Shown here: positions 55,368-63,208 of the stretch, one piece after another
Position numbering within the stretch: the first letter of the stretch is position 1
Layout of the letters: the number at the start of each line of letters is the position of its first letter
DNA from: Algibacter marinivivus
GTDB taxonomy: Bacteria > Bacteroidota > Bacteroidia > Flavobacteriales > Flavobacteriaceae
Reading direction: 5' to 3'
DNA length: 64,000 bases
Assembly: GCF_003143755.1 (NCBI RefSeq)
Contig: NZ_QFRI01000001.1
Span: 1,820,051 to 1,884,050 of the forward strand
Made by a program: the position numbers and the translations under genes
The notes under the pieces: generated by a model
What the model was told of the DNA's origin: nothing
The model's input: the letters and a program-made list of their open reading frames with translations, nothing else
The model's database searches: none

Positions 55368-56645
55368 ATGAATTCAAAAATTCAAAATGATATTAAGGAG
55401 CTTGTAGAAGCTCAAGTTATTTCCAGCGAGGTTGCTGTAAACATCGAAAGTTATTATACTTCTAAAAAAATAGATGCCCCCAATAGGTTGTTTACAGTTT
55501 TTGCTGTACTAGGTTCGACATTAGTTGGTTTAGGTATTATTTTAATTCTTGCCCATAATTGGGACAATTTTTCAAGGTCTATAAAAACAATTTTTGCCTT
55601 TGTCCCATTGCTTATTGGGCAGTTTTTTGTTGGATATTCTATCTTAAAGAAAAAAAGTGTAGCATGGAAAGAAGCTTCGGGTGTATTCTTGTTTTTTGCA
55701 GTTGGGGCTTCTATAGCTTTGGTGAGCCAAATTTATAATATCTCTGGAGATTTTAGTAGTTATATGTTAACTTGGGTTTTGCTTTGCGCGCCATTAATTT
55801 ATCTATTAAAATCTAATGCGTTAGCTATTTTACATATTGTTTTTACAACAAATTATGCTTGTGCATTTGGGTACTTTGATGGAAATCAGACACCTTGGTT
55901 ATACTTATTGCTTTTAGCTGTATTAATGCCTTATTATTATCAATTGCTAAAACATAAAAAGGCTTACAATATTACTTCTGTTTTTAATTGGCTTATACCA
56001 TTAAGTATTGTTGTTGTCCTTGGAGCTTTTGTAGCTAGAAATGGGGAGTTTGGAATTTTAATGTACGTTATTTTGTTCGGACTACTTTATAATATTGGGA
56101 AGACACCTTTTCTTAATAATCAAAAATTAAGACGAAATGGTTATTTAGTTTTGGGGTCTTTAGGGACAGTTTATATGTTGCTGTTAACAAGTTTTGAATG
56201 GCTATGGAAAGATATTTTAAGAGAAGCTGTTGTGTTTAACTCGCAAGAGTTTTATGTGTCAACAGTACTTTTCTTAATAACATTAGGTGTTGTGTGGTAT
56301 TCGTATTCAAAGAAATGGATAGAAAGTTTTAATTTGTTTCAATATGTATTTATTTTTTTTACAATCATCTTTTTTATTGGGATATCAACTAGCATTTTCC
56401 CTATAATACTAATTAATCTAATTATTTTTATTTTAGGAGTTATAGTAATAAAAATAGGTGCAGATAAATTTCACTTTGGAATTTTAAATTATGGATTATT
56501 AATAATAACAGCGCTTATTGTATGTCGCTTTTTTGATACCAATATGAGTTTTGTATTAAGAGGCTTGTTGTTTGTAAGTGTTGGAGTTGGTTTCTTTTTA
56601 ACCAATTATATGATGCTTAAAAGACAAAAAACAAAGAAAAATTAA
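55368..56645 (+). CDS. DUF2157-domain membrane protein
   Basis: The 425-residue protein has a short cytosolic N-terminus (NDIKELVEAQVISSEVAVNI) of the DUF2157 type, then about 10-12 transmembrane helices. It is 3 bp upstream of a GDYXXLXY protein, the usual partner of DUF2157, and 19 bp after the CREST gene. Its function is unknown. Confidence 0.86.
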   Translation: MNSKIQNDIKELVEAQVISSEVAVNIESYYTSKKIDAPNRLFTVFAVLGSTLVGLGIILILAHNWDNFSRSIKTIFAFVPLLIGQFFVGYSILKKKSVAWKEASGVFLFFAVGASIALVSQIYNISGDFSSYMLTWVLLCAPLIYLLKSNALAILHIVFTTNYACAFGYFDGNQTPWLYLLLLAVLMPYYYQLLKHKKAYNITSVFNWLIPLSIVVVLGAFVARNGEFGILMYVILFGLLYNIGKTPFLNNQKLRRNGYLVLGSLGTVYMLLLTSFEWLWKDILREAVVFNSQEFYVSTVLFLITLGVVWYSYSKKWIESFNLFQYVFIFFTIIFFIGISTSIFPIILINLIIFILGVIVIKIGADKFHFGILNYGLLIITALIVCRFFDTNMSFVLRGLLFVSVGVGFFLTNYMMLKRQKTKKN

Positions 56646-56648
56646 AAA

Positions 56649-57221
56649 ATGAAAAAGATGAAAAAAATACACATATTCATATTATTTATAATGATTGCAG
56701 TAGCTCAAATATTTGTACCTGCTCAAATGATTTTTAATAAAGAATCTATTATGAATACAGGAACAGCATATAAATTTAAAACACAACCTGTAGATCCTAA
56801 CGACCCATATAGAGGAAAGTATATTAACCTTAATTTTGAACAAAATTCTTTTGTAACAACAGATTCAATTTGGGAAAGAAAAGATAAAGTTTATGTGTAT
56901 TTAGAGGCTGATAGTTTAGGTTATGCAAAAGTAAAAGGAGTGAGTAAAACACTTTTGAATTTAGAAAAAGATTTTATTGTTTCAGAAGTAGGCTGGTATA
57001 ATAAAAGGGATAGAGAGTTAAATTTCAATTTGCCTTTCAATAGATATTATATGGAAGAAACCAAAGCTTATGATGCTGAGATTGCAGTAAGAAATAATCA
57101 ACGCGATTCTATACAGAATAATACCTATGCTTTAGTTTATATTAAAAACGGTGAAGCAGTTTTAAATGATGTTATTATTAATGAAATTTCTATTAAAGAC
57201 TATGTGGAAATTGAGAAGTAA
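56649..57221 (+). CDS. GDYXXLXY-domain protein
   Basis: The 190-residue protein has an N-terminal membrane anchor (HIFILFIMIAVAQIFVPAQM) and the family pattern QPVDPNDPYRGKYINLNFE, where the eponymous GDYxxLxY appears as G-K-Y-I-N-L-N-F, with E-AEIAVRNNQ near the C-terminus. It is adjacent to DUF2157, which supports the assignment. It is probably on the outside of the cytoplasmic membrane. Two ATGs (56649, 56658) are possible; I kept the first. Confidence 0.85.
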   Translation: MKKMKKIHIFILFIMIAVAQIFVPAQMIFNKESIMNTGTAYKFKTQPVDPNDPYRGKYINLNFEQNSFVTTDSIWERKDKVYVYLEADSLGYAKVKGVSKTLLNLEKDFIVSEVGWYNKRDRELNFNLPFNRYYMEETKAYDAEIAVRNNQRDSIQNNTYALVYIKNGEAVLNDVIINEISIKDYVEIEK

Positions 57222-57268
57222 AGCAATATTATGATTTATTGTATATTAGTAATCAAACAGTTTTATCA

Positions 57269-58147
57269 ATGCCATATTGGTTACATATTCTTGTAATTGT
57301 TCTAATTGTATATGTTACAATTAGTATCGCTTTGTATTATTTGCAAGATTACATGTTGTTTAAGCCTGAAAAGTTACCTAAAGACTTTGAGTTTTATTAT
57401 GAAAATCAAGATATCGTAGAGCATAATCTGGAAACTAGAGATGGAGCTACTATAAATGGTATTCTGTTTAAACCCAAAACCGAATCAAAAGGCATTGTTT
57501 TATACCTAAAAGGAAATTCGAAAAGTATAAAGGGCTGGGGGAAGTTTGCAGTAGATTTTACCAGACACGGCTATAATGTTTTGATGGTTGATTATCGTGG
57601 ATTTGGAAAAAGTACAGGAAGACGCTCTCAAAAGGCTATAAAAAGAGATTTACAAGAAGTATATAACAAGATAAAAGAGCATACTACAGAGGGTAGAATT
57701 GTGTTATACGGGCGTTCTTTAGGTTCGGGTTTTGCAGCAAAATTAGCATCTATGAATAATCCTAAAATGCTAATTTTAGATGCGCCTTATTACAGTTTAA
57801 CAAAAGTTACAGCACGTTATGCGCCTTTTATGCCACTATCACTGCTTATAAAATATCCTTTGCCTACATACAAATGGTTGAAATACGTAAAGTGTCCTAT
57901 TCATATCATTCATGGTACAAATGATAATTTAATTCCATATAAAACTAGTGTGAAATTATCAAAAGTAAACCCAAAACTTACTAAGTTGCATACAGTTATT
58001 GGTGGCGGACATAAAAATTTGAATAACTTTGAATCCTATCATAAAATGATTCATGAAATTTTAAATAGTAAGCCTCATAGTATCGATTTATCAACCACAA
58101 GTATTCATGTTAAACATTCCTCAAAACCAACTAAAACGAAAGCTTAA
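57269..58147 (+). CDS. Alpha/beta hydrolase, membrane-anchored (first of pair)
   Basis: From the ATG at 57269 the protein has 292 residues: an N-terminal transmembrane anchor (LVIVLIVYVTISIALYYL) and an alpha/beta hydrolase domain. The nucleophile elbow is YGRSLGSGFAAK, the acid is in HGTNDNLIPYK and the His in GGGHKNLNNF, so the triad is complete. A frame extension to a TTG at 57239 adds nothing recognisable. It resembles YqkD/BAAT-like hydrolases. Its 3' end overlaps the next gene by 41 bp. Confidence 0.87.
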   Translation: MPYWLHILVIVLIVYVTISIALYYLQDYMLFKPEKLPKDFEFYYENQDIVEHNLETRDGATINGILFKPKTESKGIVLYLKGNSKSIKGWGKFAVDFTRHGYNVLMVDYRGFGKSTGRRSQKAIKRDLQEVYNKIKEHTTEGRIVLYGRSLGSGFAAKLASMNNPKMLILDAPYYSLTKVTARYAPFMPLSLLIKYPLPTYKWLKYVKCPIHIIHGTNDNLIPYKTSVKLSKVNPKLTKLHTVIGGGHKNLNNFESYHKMIHEILNSKPHSIDLSTTSIHVKHSSKPTKTKA

Positions 58148-58931
58148 AAAGGCATTTATTGTTTTAACTACAATTTATCTTATGGTTGCATCGGCATTGT
58201 ATTTTTTTCAAGAAAAGTTATTGTTTTTGCCTACTACTTTAGAACAAGATTATCAGTATCAATTTTCTTATCCATTTGAAGAATTATTTTTTAAAACGGA
58301 AGAAGATGTTGTTATAAATGCGATTCATTTTAAAATTGAAAAGCCTAAAGGTGTTATACTTTTTTTTCATGGTAATGCAGGTGATTTATCTCGTTGGGGA
58401 ATTTTAGCAGAGTATTTTGTTGAAAAACAATATGATGTTTTGGTTATGGATTATAGAACCTACGGAAAGAGTAAAGGAAAACTTAGTGAAGAAGTACTTT
58501 ATTATGATGCGCAGTATTGTTATGATTATTTAAAAGATAGATATAATGAAAATGAAATTATAATTTATGGACGTTCTTTAGGTTCAGGAATTGCAACAAA
58601 CATAACTTCTAAAAACAACCCGAGGCAACTTATATTAGAAACACCTTATTATAGTATTTTAGATGTGGCGCGATCAAGGTTTCCTTTATTCCCTGTAAAA
58701 CAATTATTGAAATATAAAATGCTTAGTTATCAGTTTTTGAAAGACATTAATTGTCCAATTTTAATGCTACACGGAACAGAAGATCAAGTTGTGCCTTATG
58801 ACTCTGCTAAAAAATTATTTGAAGCTTCTCCAAAAAATCAAACCACATTTATAACTATAGAAGGCGGGCACCATGGTAATTTAAATACTTTTGATATCTA
58901 TCATAGGCATATAAATCAAGTGTTAAAATAG
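58107..58931 (+). CDS. Alpha/beta hydrolase, membrane-anchored (second of pair)
   Basis: The 274-residue paralog of the preceding protein has the same layout: a transmembrane anchor (VLTTIYLMVASALYFF), the oxyanion segment FFHGNAGDLSRWG, the elbow YGRSLGSGIATNI, the acid in HGTEDQVVPYD and the His in GGHHGNLNTF. It starts inside the first gene (41 bp overlap), so the two are translationally coupled. Substrates are unknown. Confidence 0.88.
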   Translation: MLNIPQNQLKRKLKKAFIVLTTIYLMVASALYFFQEKLLFLPTTLEQDYQYQFSYPFEELFFKTEEDVVINAIHFKIEKPKGVILFFHGNAGDLSRWGILAEYFVEKQYDVLVMDYRTYGKSKGKLSEEVLYYDAQYCYDYLKDRYNENEIIIYGRSLGSGIATNITSKNNPRQLILETPYYSILDVARSRFPLFPVKQLLKYKMLSYQFLKDINCPILMLHGTEDQVVPYDSAKKLFEASPKNQTTFITIEGGHHGNLNTFDIYHRHINQVLK

Positions 58932-59114
58932 TTTTTTGCCCATAAAATATATTTTACTTTCTTAAAAAATTAACATACTTAGCATGAAATCTTAAAGAAA
59001 AATTAAAATTCTAACTCAAGCTGTTAAACATTTCTAAAGGGCTCATTTAGATTAAAAGAATTAACTGATATTTGTACTAAGTTTAGTTAATAAATTTAGT
59101 TAGTTGGTTAGTTT

Positions 59115-59151
59115 AAAAAAAGGCAGTAAGTTAAAACTTGTTGCCTTTTTT
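59115..59151. terminator. Terminator-like hairpin near lysS 3' end
   Basis: AAAAAAAGGCA pairs with TGCCTTTTTT, with further pairing AAGTT / AACTT. It lies 24 bp after the end of lysS on the minus strand and could also end the hydrolase transcript on the plus strand. Confidence 0.7.
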
Positions 59152-59174
59152 AATAGTCGTTATTTTAATAAGTG

Positions 59175-60866
59175 TTAAACTATCTCAACAAACAAACTAT
59201 CGTCAATTTTTTCAACTTTAGCAAGATTGTTTTTAGTCAATTCTTTAATTGTTTTGTCCCATTTTTTATTAGATAAACCAGACTGAGATTTTAAATCAAT
59301 AAGTTCTAATTTTTCAGCTTTTTTCAAAATTTCAAAAACAGCCTTAGCATCTTCGCTTACAGCAACTGCTTTTTTCTCAGGACGCATTTGCGGAAAGAAT
59401 AAAACTTCCTGTATTGATTGATTGTTAGTTAAAAACATTATCAATCTATCCATACCAATCCCCATTCCAGATGTTGGGGGCATACCGTATTCCAGAGCAC
59501 GTAAAAAGTCATGATCAATAAATTCAGTAGCTTCATCATCTCCTTTAGCTGCTAATTTTAGTTGGTGCTCAAAACGCTCACGCTGGTCAATAGGATCATT
59601 AAGTTCAGAATACGCATTAGCTATTTCTTTACCACAAACCATAAGTTCAAAACGTTCCGTTAATTCTGGGTTGTCGCGGTGTTCCTTACATAACGGACTC
59701 ATCTCTTTTGGATAATCTGTAATGTAGGTAGGTTGTATGTAATTACCTTCACATTTCTCGCCAAAAATTTCGTCAATCAATTTGCCTTTCCCCATGGTTT
59801 CATCAACTTCAACACCTAGGTCTTTAGCAGCTTGTCTAATCTCATCCTCAGATTTTTCAGTAATATCAAAGCCAGTAAAATGTTTTATAGAATCTGCCAT
59901 AGTAACTCTGGCATAAGGCGCTTTAAAATCAATCTCATGATCTCCAAAAGTAGCTTTTGTGGTGCCATTAACCGCTATAGCACAATATTCTAATAAGCGC
60001 TCGCAAAAATCCATCATCCAGTTGTAATCCTTATAGGCAACATAAATTTCCATAGCTGTAAACTCTGGGTTATGTGTTCTATCCATCCCTTCGTTTCTAA
60101 AATTTTTAGAAAACTCATAAACACCATCAAAACCACCAACAATCAATCGTTTTAAGTACAATTCATTAGCAATTCGCATATATAAAGGCACATCCAAAGC
60201 GTTGTGGTGTGTTATAAACGGACGCGCTGCAGCACCACCAGGAATAGGTTGTAAAACCGGAGTTTCAACCTCAAAATAACCAGAGTCGTTAAAAAACTGG
60301 CGCATCGCATTAAACAATTTTGTACGCTTAACAAACACCTCTTTAACCTGCGGATTTACAACTAAATCAGCATAACGCTGTCTGTAACGTTGCTCTGGGT
60401 CAGTAAAAGCATCGTATACCACACCATCTTTTTCTTTAGGCAATGGCAAAGGTTTTAACGCTTTACTAAGTACTTTGAAATCTTTAACTTTTACCGTTTT
60501 TTCACCAACTTGTGTTGTAAATAATTCACCTTCAATACCTATAAAATCACCGAAATCTAAAAGCTTTTTAAACACATCGTTGTATTTACTTTTATCATCA
60601 CTGGTACAAATTTCATCCCTATTAAAATATACCTGTATCTTGCCTTCAGCATCTTGTATTTGCGCAAAACTCGCTTTTCCTTGCACACGTACCATCATTA
60701 ATCGTCCAGCAATAACTACCTGTTTACCTTCTTTAAACTCGTCTTTTACCTGTTTAGATGTGTGATTTACGGGGTATAAATCGGCAGGGTATGGGTTAAT
60801 GCCTAATTCTCGTAATTTTGCTAACTTTTCTCTTCTTACAAGCTCTTGCTCAGATAATTGTGACAT
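59175..60866 (-). CDS. lysS: Lysyl-tRNA synthetase (class II)
   Basis: The 563-residue enzyme has the N-terminal OB-fold (about 50-150; VIAGRLMMVRVQGKASFAQI) and the class II catalytic core with motif 2 FRNEGMDRTHNPEFT and motif 3 GMGIGMDRLIM. The C-terminus carries about 65 extra residues (EKKAVAVSEDAKAVFEIL), common in Bacteroidota. It charges tRNA-Lys. It has its own promoter-like box on the minus strand. Confidence 0.97.
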   Translation of the reverse strand: MSQLSEQELVRREKLAKLRELGINPYPADLYPVNHTSKQVKDEFKEGKQVVIAGRLMMVRVQGKASFAQIQDAEGKIQVYFNRDEICTSDDKSKYNDVFKKLLDFGDFIGIEGELFTTQVGEKTVKVKDFKVLSKALKPLPLPKEKDGVVYDAFTDPEQRYRQRYADLVVNPQVKEVFVKRTKLFNAMRQFFNDSGYFEVETPVLQPIPGGAAARPFITHHNALDVPLYMRIANELYLKRLIVGGFDGVYEFSKNFRNEGMDRTHNPEFTAMEIYVAYKDYNWMMDFCERLLEYCAIAVNGTTKATFGDHEIDFKAPYARVTMADSIKHFTGFDITEKSEDEIRQAAKDLGVEVDETMGKGKLIDEIFGEKCEGNYIQPTYITDYPKEMSPLCKEHRDNPELTERFELMVCGKEIANAYSELNDPIDQRERFEHQLKLAAKGDDEATEFIDHDFLRALEYGMPPTSGMGIGMDRLIMFLTNNQSIQEVLFFPQMRPEKKAVAVSEDAKAVFEILKKAEKLELIDLKSQSGLSNKKWDKTIKELTKNNLAKVEKIDDSLFVEIV

Positions 60867-60900
60867 ATTCTATAATACTATGTGAAAATTTTTAAAGGCA

Positions 60901-60908
60901 CAAAGATA
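60901..60908 (-). promoter_or_regulatory. Candidate -7 box for lysS
   Basis: TATCTTTG on the minus strand, 34 bp before the lysS ATG. No clear -33 element. Confidence 0.45.
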
Positions 60909-60952
60909 AACATTTGATTTCCTTTTCTTCACGATTGAATTATGAATTTTTT

Positions 60953-61035
60953 GAGCGTTACCACATAGAGTCGGGCTTTACGTTACAAGTCCTCGGTCCG
61001 CCAATAAAATTGGCAAATCTATGGCTTTCCACTTC
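60953..61035 (-). repeat. Dispersed structured intergenic repeat, copy B
   Basis: On the minus strand the blocks run GGAAAGCC, then GAGGACTTGTAACG, then AAAGCCCGACTCTATGTGGT plus AACGCTC. Between the first and second block is a perfect hairpin GCCAAT / ATTGGC around TTT. The block order and spacing match copy A, with a shorter second interval (about 4 nt instead of about 50). Confidence 0.6.
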
Positions 61036-61102
61036 AAATAAAACGCATTCATGATTTCATTAATTTAAAATATTAACCAATGAATAGTCCATAACGCAAT
61101 TA

Positions 61103-61127
61103 GCCTGAACTGAGCGCAGTCGAAGTG
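61103..61127. repeat. Short palindromic repeat of a type common in Bacteroidota intergenic DNA
   Basis: The stretch CCTGAACTGAGCGCAGTCGA contains ACTG / CAGT around AGCG. From memory this word is frequent in intergenic regions of flavobacterial genomes; here it occurs once, between lysS and the Pmp3-type gene, next to repeat copy B. Confidence 0.45.
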
Positions 61128-61187
61128 TAACAAATAATATACTTTTACGTCAAATAAGTAAATCATCAATTAATAATAAATCAAATC

Positions 61188-61346
61188 ATGAGTTTTTGGA
61201 GAGTTTTACTGTCTATTATTTGCCCACCTTTAGCAGTTATCGATAAAGGTTGCGGCTCCATTATTATCGTCTTTCTATTATGGCTTTGTGGCTGGGTGCC
61301 AGGAGTTATAGCAGCATTAGTTATACTTAATAACCCAAAGAGTTAA
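61188..61346 (+). CDS. YqaE/Pmp3-family small membrane protein
   Basis: The ATG at 61188 opens a 52-codon frame with two hydrophobic helices: SFWRVLLSIICPPLAVIDKG (positions 2-21) followed by IIIVFLLWLCGWVPGVIAALVIL, read as two parts. The ICPPLAV...W..G..PGV.A pattern is diagnostic for Pmp3/UPF0057 proteins, small proteolipids linked to membrane potential and stress tolerance. Its length is typical for the family. It precedes lipB by 29 bp. Confidence 0.9.
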   Translation: MSFWRVLLSIICPPLAVIDKGCGSIIIVFLLWLCGWVPGVIAALVILNNPKS

Positions 61347-61361
61347 AACATAAAAATATTG

Positions 61362-61369
61362 TAATTTTG
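61362..61369 (+). promoter_or_regulatory. Candidate -7 box for lipB
   Basis: TAATTTTG followed by CGG lies 6 bp before the lipB ATG, so the transcript would be essentially leaderless. Confidence 0.45.
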
Positions 61370-61375
61370 CGGTTC

Positions 61376-62074
61376 ATGAATAAACAAATTGAACTTCAAG
61401 ATTTAGGATTAAAAGACTATAAACAAACTTGGGATTACCAAGAAACTTTGTTTAAATGCATTGTAGATTCTAAAATCAAAAATAGGAGAGAAGAAGCTGG
61501 TTTAAAAACCAATAATTATTTCTTATTTGTTGAGCATCCACATGTTTACACTTTAGGTAAAAGCGGCAATATGTCTAATTTATTAGTAGACGAAGTACAA
61601 TTGAAAGAAAAAAATGCTGTATTCTACAAAGTAAATCGTGGAGGAGATATAACCTATCATGGGCCAGGTCAAATAGTAGGGTATCCTATTTTAGATTTGG
61701 ATAATTTTTTCACAGACATTCATAAATACTTGCGACTTTTAGAAGAAATGATAATCCTAACACTTGCTGAATACGATTTGAAAGCAGAACGTAGTCCAGG
61801 AGAAACAGGAGTTTGGCTAGATGTAGGCACGCCATTTGCTCGAAAAATATGTGCTATGGGAGTCCGTGCCAGTCGTTGGGTAACTATGCATGGTTTTGCT
61901 CTTAACGTGAATGCAGATTTAGGCTATTTTGATTTAATGATTCCGTGTGGGATTCGTGGTAAAGCAGTTACCTCTTTAAATGTAGAACTTAGAAAAAAGC
62001 AAGTAGATGAAACTGAAGTTAAAGAAAAATTACTAAAACATTTTACAACGCTTTTCGAGGCAGAATTTATTTAA
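61376..62074 (+). CDS. lipB: Octanoyltransferase (lipoate biosynthesis)
   Basis: From the ATG at 61376 the protein has 232 residues. LipB motifs are complete: RGGDITYHGPGQIVGYPILD, the Lys in RKICAMGVRASRW and the catalytic Cys in MIPCGIRGKAVTSL. It moves octanoyl groups from acyl-carrier protein to lipoyl domains. The longer start at 61367 (TTG) was not used because it overlaps the promoter-like box. Confidence 0.95.
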   Translation: MNKQIELQDLGLKDYKQTWDYQETLFKCIVDSKIKNRREEAGLKTNNYFLFVEHPHVYTLGKSGNMSNLLVDEVQLKEKNAVFYKVNRGGDITYHGPGQIVGYPILDLDNFFTDIHKYLRLLEEMIILTLAEYDLKAERSPGETGVWLDVGTPFARKICAMGVRASRWVTMHGFALNVNADLGYFDLMIPCGIRGKAVTSLNVELRKKQVDETEVKEKLLKHFTTLFEAEFI

Positions 62075-62075
62075 A

Positions 62076-62570
62076 ATGAAATTAAAGCGTATATTAAAAA
62101 TTGCATTACTAATTGTAAGTATTGCGTTAACAGGATTTTTAGTTGCTTTAATGTATACTGTTTTTTATATTGAAAACGCTCGTTTTGAGTATAGTATGCT
62201 TATCCCTCTTTTTATGATTCCTACTGGTATTTTAAGTATTGGCTATCATTTTAAAACAATAAAATTTTATAGTTTAAAATCTAAAGCAACAGGTTTTAAA
62301 GATGTTGTATTGTGGGTAGGTAATACATTATTTGCAACATCTCAGGTTTTAACAGCTTTGTACTTATCGTACTCATTATATTTACTCTATCAAACAAACC
62401 AAAATACTGAGGTCTATATAGCTTATATAGTGTGTTTATTAATGTTTATTTTTGGTTTGTGTTTATTTCTTGAAACTTACCATCTTTATAAACGTATTAT
62501 CAAAACCGAAGAAGATTTATTTAAAGGTTCTATTGATGACATAACTGGCATTGATCAAAATCAAGATTGA
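62076..62570 (+). CDS. Membrane protein of unknown function
   Basis: The 164-residue protein has four hydrophobic helices (ILKIALLIVSIALTGFLVAL; MLIPLFMIPTGILSIGYHF; FATSQVLTALYLSYSLYLL; IAYIVCLLMFIFGLCLFL) and short polar tails. It begins 1 bp after lipB and is co-transcribed with it. No known family. Confidence 0.75.
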   Translation: MKLKRILKIALLIVSIALTGFLVALMYTVFYIENARFEYSMLIPLFMIPTGILSIGYHFKTIKFYSLKSKATGFKDVVLWVGNTLFATSQVLTALYLSYSLYLLYQTNQNTEVYIAYIVCLLMFIFGLCLFLETYHLYKRIIKTEEDLFKGSIDDITGIDQNQD

Positions 62571-62596
62571 TTTCTTAGGTTTAATAAATTTAAGAC

Positions 62597-63139
62597 TTAT
62601 TTCTTCATAGCGTCCCATTCTTCTTCAGTAGCATCAGATTTCTGGTATTCCATAACCCCAAGCCATTTATCATCACGTTTTATAAGAAGCATTTCAAAAT
62701 GAGTTCTGTACTGTACTTTGTTTTTACCATCACTTTCAGAAGTGGTATAAATAAAAATACCGGTTTCATGTGCTGTAGTATCATCTCCTATACGTTGAGA
62801 AAATCTAAATTCTACATTACTAATATTTTTTCCATTTTTTGTATCAATAAAACCTTGCTTCCAGCCAGCTAATGCTTTTGATAACGGAACAGAGATTTTG
62901 TTTTTTCCTGAAGCAAAAACAACTACTGCGTCTTCATGATAAGCAGCTCCATAAGCTTCAAAATCACCTTCACGAACTGTTTTAGCAAGCGCTTCCCAAT
63001 AACGATCGAGTTCTGCTAAACGAAGAGAGTCTTTATTAATTTCTATATTTAGTGATGCGCTGTTTTTTAATGTAAATGCATGGGTTGTTTCAGTAGTAGC
63101 AATTAGCAAAACAATTAAAAGTAGAAGCGTTTTTTTCAT
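62597..63139 (-). CDS. Secreted NTF2-like (DUF4440-type) protein
   Basis: The 180-residue protein has a signal peptide (LLLLIVLLIATTETTHAFTL) and an NTF2-like domain: RYWEALAKTVREGDFEAYGA, YHEDAVVVFASGKNKISV, HFEMLLIKRDDKWLGVMEYQ. This cone-shaped fold usually binds small ligands or acts as a steroid isomerase-like enzyme; here the substrate is unknown. Confidence 0.85.
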   Translation of the reverse strand: MKKTLLLLIVLLIATTETTHAFTLKNSASLNIEINKDSLRLAELDRYWEALAKTVREGDFEAYGAAYHEDAVVVFASGKNKISVPLSKALAGWKQGFIDTKNGKNISNVEFRFSQRIGDDTTAHETGIFIYTTSESDGKNKVQYRTHFEMLLIKRDDKWLGVMEYQKSDATEEEWDAMKK

Positions 63140-63208
63140 GACTTTGTATAAATTTTATAATTAAAATGAATACTACAAGTTCGGGTATTTAGAGGAGATA
63201 TTCAAAAA

